This document shows positions 41,976 through 43,498 of a stretch of DNA of 43,498 bases, piece by piece. Each line of letters starts with the position of its first letter. The stretch's first letter is position 1. The stretch comes from an uncultured Spirochaetales bacterium (GTDB lineage: Bacteria; Spirochaetota; Spirochaetia; Sphaerochaetales; Sphaerochaetaceae), in NCBI GenBank assembly GCA_944390045.1, contig CALXOO010000018.1, positions 1 through 43,498 of the forward strand, written 5' to 3'. The notes beneath the pieces were generated by a model that saw only the letters and a program-made list of their open reading frames with translations, was not told the DNA's origin and made no database searches. A program made the position numbers and the translations under genes.

Positions 41976-42194
41976 ATGCCTATTTATTCTTATACATGTC
42001 ACAGCTGCGGCAGGAGCTTTGATCTCAGCCAGGCTTATGACGATGAGCCCGTCAGGGACTGCCCTTACTGCAAGGCCAAGGGCAGTGTGAAGAAAGTTTA
42101 TGGAGACGTGCCCGTGATCTTCCACGGCAGCGGATATTACTGTACGGACCATCCACATGAGGGTGGATGCGCTTCCTGCCCGCATAAGGACTGA
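41976..42194 (+). CDS. FmdB-type zinc-ribbon protein
   Basis: 72 residues. It begins MPIYSYTCHSCGRSFD, the standard FmdB/CxxC-CxxC zinc-ribbon start, with a second pair CPYC at about 29-32. Further Cys and His residues near the end (YYCTDHPHEGGCASCPH) may bind another metal. Family members are often called putative regulatory proteins; function unknown. GGAGG lies in the end of the lipoprotein gene, ten bases before the ATG. The start directly abuts the previous stop codon. Confidence 0.88.
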   Translation: MPIYSYTCHSCGRSFDLSQAYDDEPVRDCPYCKAKGSVKKVYGDVPVIFHGSGYYCTDHPHEGGCASCPHKD

Positions 42195-42198
42195 GAAA

Positions 42199-43212
42199 AT
42201 GAAGAGGATACTTACTGGCGACAGGACGACAGGCAAGCTTCACCTGGGGCATTATGTCGGCTCGCTTTGCAACCGTGTGGCCCTTCAGGACGAGTATGAG
42301 GAATTCATCCTCATCGCCGATGTCCAGGCCCTGACGACACACTTCTCGCATCCCGAGATGATCCGCGACTCGATCTACAACGTCTGCATGGACAACATCG
42401 CAGCCGGACTGGATCCGGAGAAGGTCACGTTCATCCAGCAGTCGATGATTCCGTCGATAGCTGAGCTGACCATATTCTACTCGATGCTGACCACGGTCAA
42501 TCACCTGCTGATCAATCCGACCATCAAGACCGAGGCGAGGAACTATGGAATGGGTGAGGTTGACGGCGACTTCAGCTATGACTTCTCAAAGCTGACCTAC
42601 GGCTTTCTTGGTTACCCGGTGAGCCAGAGTGCGGATATCACATTCTGCAATGCTGACCTTGTACCCGTCGGAGAGGATCAGGTCCCGCACATGGAGTTCA
42701 CCAGAAGGCTTGTCAGGCACTTCAATGAGCTGTACGGAACCTCTATCACTGTCCCGCAGACCAGACTCAGCACGACACCGCGCCTTGCCGGGCTTGACGG
42801 GAATGCGAAAATGGGCAAGAGCCTTGGCAACGCGATCTATCTTTCCGATAGCCCGGATGAAGTCTGGAACAAGGTGCGCAACGCCGTGACCGACACGAAC
42901 CGTATCTCTGTCAGGACGCCGGGAAACCCGGATGTCTGTCCGCTGTACAAGTATCATCAGACATTCAACGCAGGAGAGGCTGACAATGTCGCCCAGATGT
43001 GCCGCAACGCCTCAATGGGCTGTGTGGCCTGCAAGAAGCTGATGAACACCTGTCTCAACAATCTGCTCGAGCCGATGAGGGAGAGAAGGGCGAAGTACGA
43101 GGGCAACAGACCTCTCGTGAAGGAGATCATCGAAAGCGGAACTGCAAAGGCCAATGAGATCGGAAACCGCAACATAGCCGCAATCAAGGAGAAAATGCAC
43201 GTCTCTCTCTGA
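42199..43212 (+). CDS. trpS: tryptophanyl-tRNA synthetase, probable iron-sulfur type
   Basis: 337 residues. LHLGHYVG near the N-terminus is the HIGH motif and AKMGKSLGN (about 204-212) is the KMSKS loop. It charges tryptophan on its tRNA. Near residues 240-275 four cysteines are spaced C-x20-C-x6-C-x2-C (CPLYK, MCRNASMGC, CVAC). Thermotoga TrpRS binds a 4Fe-4S cluster with a very similar C-x22-C-x6-C-x2-C set, so a cluster is likely here. ATG 42199 has AAGGA eight bases upstream; the frame runs further up only inside the previous gene. Confidence 0.96.
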   Translation: MKRILTGDRTTGKLHLGHYVGSLCNRVALQDEYEEFILIADVQALTTHFSHPEMIRDSIYNVCMDNIAAGLDPEKVTFIQQSMIPSIAELTIFYSMLTTVNHLLINPTIKTEARNYGMGEVDGDFSYDFSKLTYGFLGYPVSQSADITFCNADLVPVGEDQVPHMEFTRRLVRHFNELYGTSITVPQTRLSTTPRLAGLDGNAKMGKSLGNAIYLSDSPDEVWNKVRNAVTDTNRISVRTPGNPDVCPLYKYHQTFNAGEADNVAQMCRNASMGCVACKKLMNTCLNNLLEPMRERRAKYEGNRPLVKEIIESGTAKANEIGNRNIAAIKEKMHVSL

Positions 43213-43238
43213 GATGTGTCATCACAATAGTGTCTCAG

Positions 43239-43271
43239 GCATGCCTGACAGTCTGATGCTGTCTGGCATGC
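43239..43271. terminator. terminator after trpS
   Basis: GCATGCCTGACAG (43239-43251) and CTGTCTGGCATGC (43259-43271) pair over 13 bp with one mismatch, around a 7-nt loop. A short T-rich run follows (TGCTTTCTC). It may stop transcription from both sides, as the next gene converges. Confidence 0.7.
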
Positions 43272-43357
43272 TGCTTTCTCCTGTCAGATGGAAATCCCCG
43301 CGTTCCTGGCGATGAAGGCCACCCTTGTCAGGGCCGATTCCTGTGCACAGGCCTGTC

Positions 43358-43498
43358 TCAGCTGGGGCCGCCTGCTGCCCTGAGCCTCTGCTCAATCGCG
43401 GTTATCGCGGCATCAGAGGTTCCGCAGTATCTGGCAATTGTCTCATGAGGAAGACCATCCCTGAGCATGTTGGTGACAATCTGCTCTGTCTTCTGGTC
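43358..43498 (-). CDS. 3' end of an unidentified gene (Rpn-like or other), cut by the window edge
   Basis: 46 codons are open on the minus strand, from the window edge down to TGA 43360-43358. The peptide (EQIVTNMLRDGLPHETIARYCG, shown as 22 residues cut here to EQIVTNMLRDGLPHETIARY) is a helix-turn-helix-like tail. Such a tail, with 'NMLxxGxxxETIxxxxG', often ends Rpn-family PD-(D/E)XK nuclease/transposase proteins. The catalytic part is outside the window, so the family is a guess. Confidence 0.5.
   Translation of the reverse strand, partial: DQKTEQIVTNMLRDGLPHETIARYCGTSDAAITAIEQRLRAAGGPS

Noticed and set aside
41976..43212. TrpR-type operator near trpS linked to the TrpR-like gene
   Set aside because: No palindrome resembling a TrpR box (CTAG-containing inverted repeat) is found, and trpS lies inside an operon.
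43213..43357. A further gene between trpS and the window-end frame
   Set aside because: Only the terminator hairpin is present; no frame with a start and a ribosome site.

Overview
The window reads as one contiguous piece of a moderately GC-rich bacterial chromosome with tightly packed, often overlapping genes. It encodes secreted beta-barrel-like proteins and lipoproteins, which suggests a diderm. A long IleRS with an HFGH variant of the HIGH motif, and a mix of clostridial-type (DUF3737, QueH, TrpR/YerC) and spirochaete-type genes, fit a gut spirochaete of the Sphaerochaeta/Treponema kind. No rRNA or marker gene proves this, so the taxonomy is inference. No tRNA, rRNA, CRISPR array or prophage was recognised.

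Layout. 0.1-4.8 kb (+): AI-2E-type transporter, then Mrp ATPase, Nudix hydrolase, SIMPL lipoprotein and FAD/NADH oxidoreductase. 4.9-7.5 kb (-): a DUF3737 beta-helix protein with a small partner gene, then a TnpB-only IS200/IS605 element with a matched hairpin at each end. 7.5-10.2 kb: LysR regulator, convergent DMT transporter, ThrH and a small membrane protein. 10.2-13.1 kb: metK and a DksA/TraR-like gene fired by back-to-back promoters, then a metallo-beta-lactamase-fold hydrolase behind a stand-alone DbpA-type RNA-binding protein. 13.3-16.5 kb (+): coiled-coil protein, MltG and PHP phosphatase, all overlapping.

16.5-25.7 kb (mostly -): an overlapping GH36-like / GpsA / RluA operon, divergent from an unrecognised carbohydrate-enzyme-like gene, then an Ldh-type dehydrogenase, two barrel-like exported proteins and a TPR membrane protein. 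The GH36 protein has lost the nucleophile Asp and most substrate-binding motifs. 25.8-28.3 kb (+): QueH, cardiolipin synthase, TrpR-like regulator and a 38-residue rubredoxin.

28.4-29.6 kb is an accessory island: a RelB/DinJ antitoxin and a frameshifted PIN toxin bracketed by two ~125-bp imperfect direct repeats about 1 kb apart. The repeats conserve an antisense peptide. 29.8-31.1 kb: two acyltransferase-type proteins. 31.2-37.8 kb: a 1344-residue c-di-GMP protein (one intact GGDEF, two decayed GGDEF-like regions, PAS, GAF, EAL) overlapping a CheB-CheR-PAS fusion. 37.9-43.2 kb: ileS, a lipoprotein, a zinc-ribbon protein and trpS, the last with four cysteines spaced as in an iron-sulfur TrpRS. 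The window ends in the 3' end of a minus-strand gene.

A pattern across the window is a set of genes with no Shine-Dalgarno sequence whose start codon lies only 5-12 nt past a -10 box, often an extended TGnTATAAT. These look like leaderless or near-leaderless transcripts and sit beside ordinary SD-led genes.
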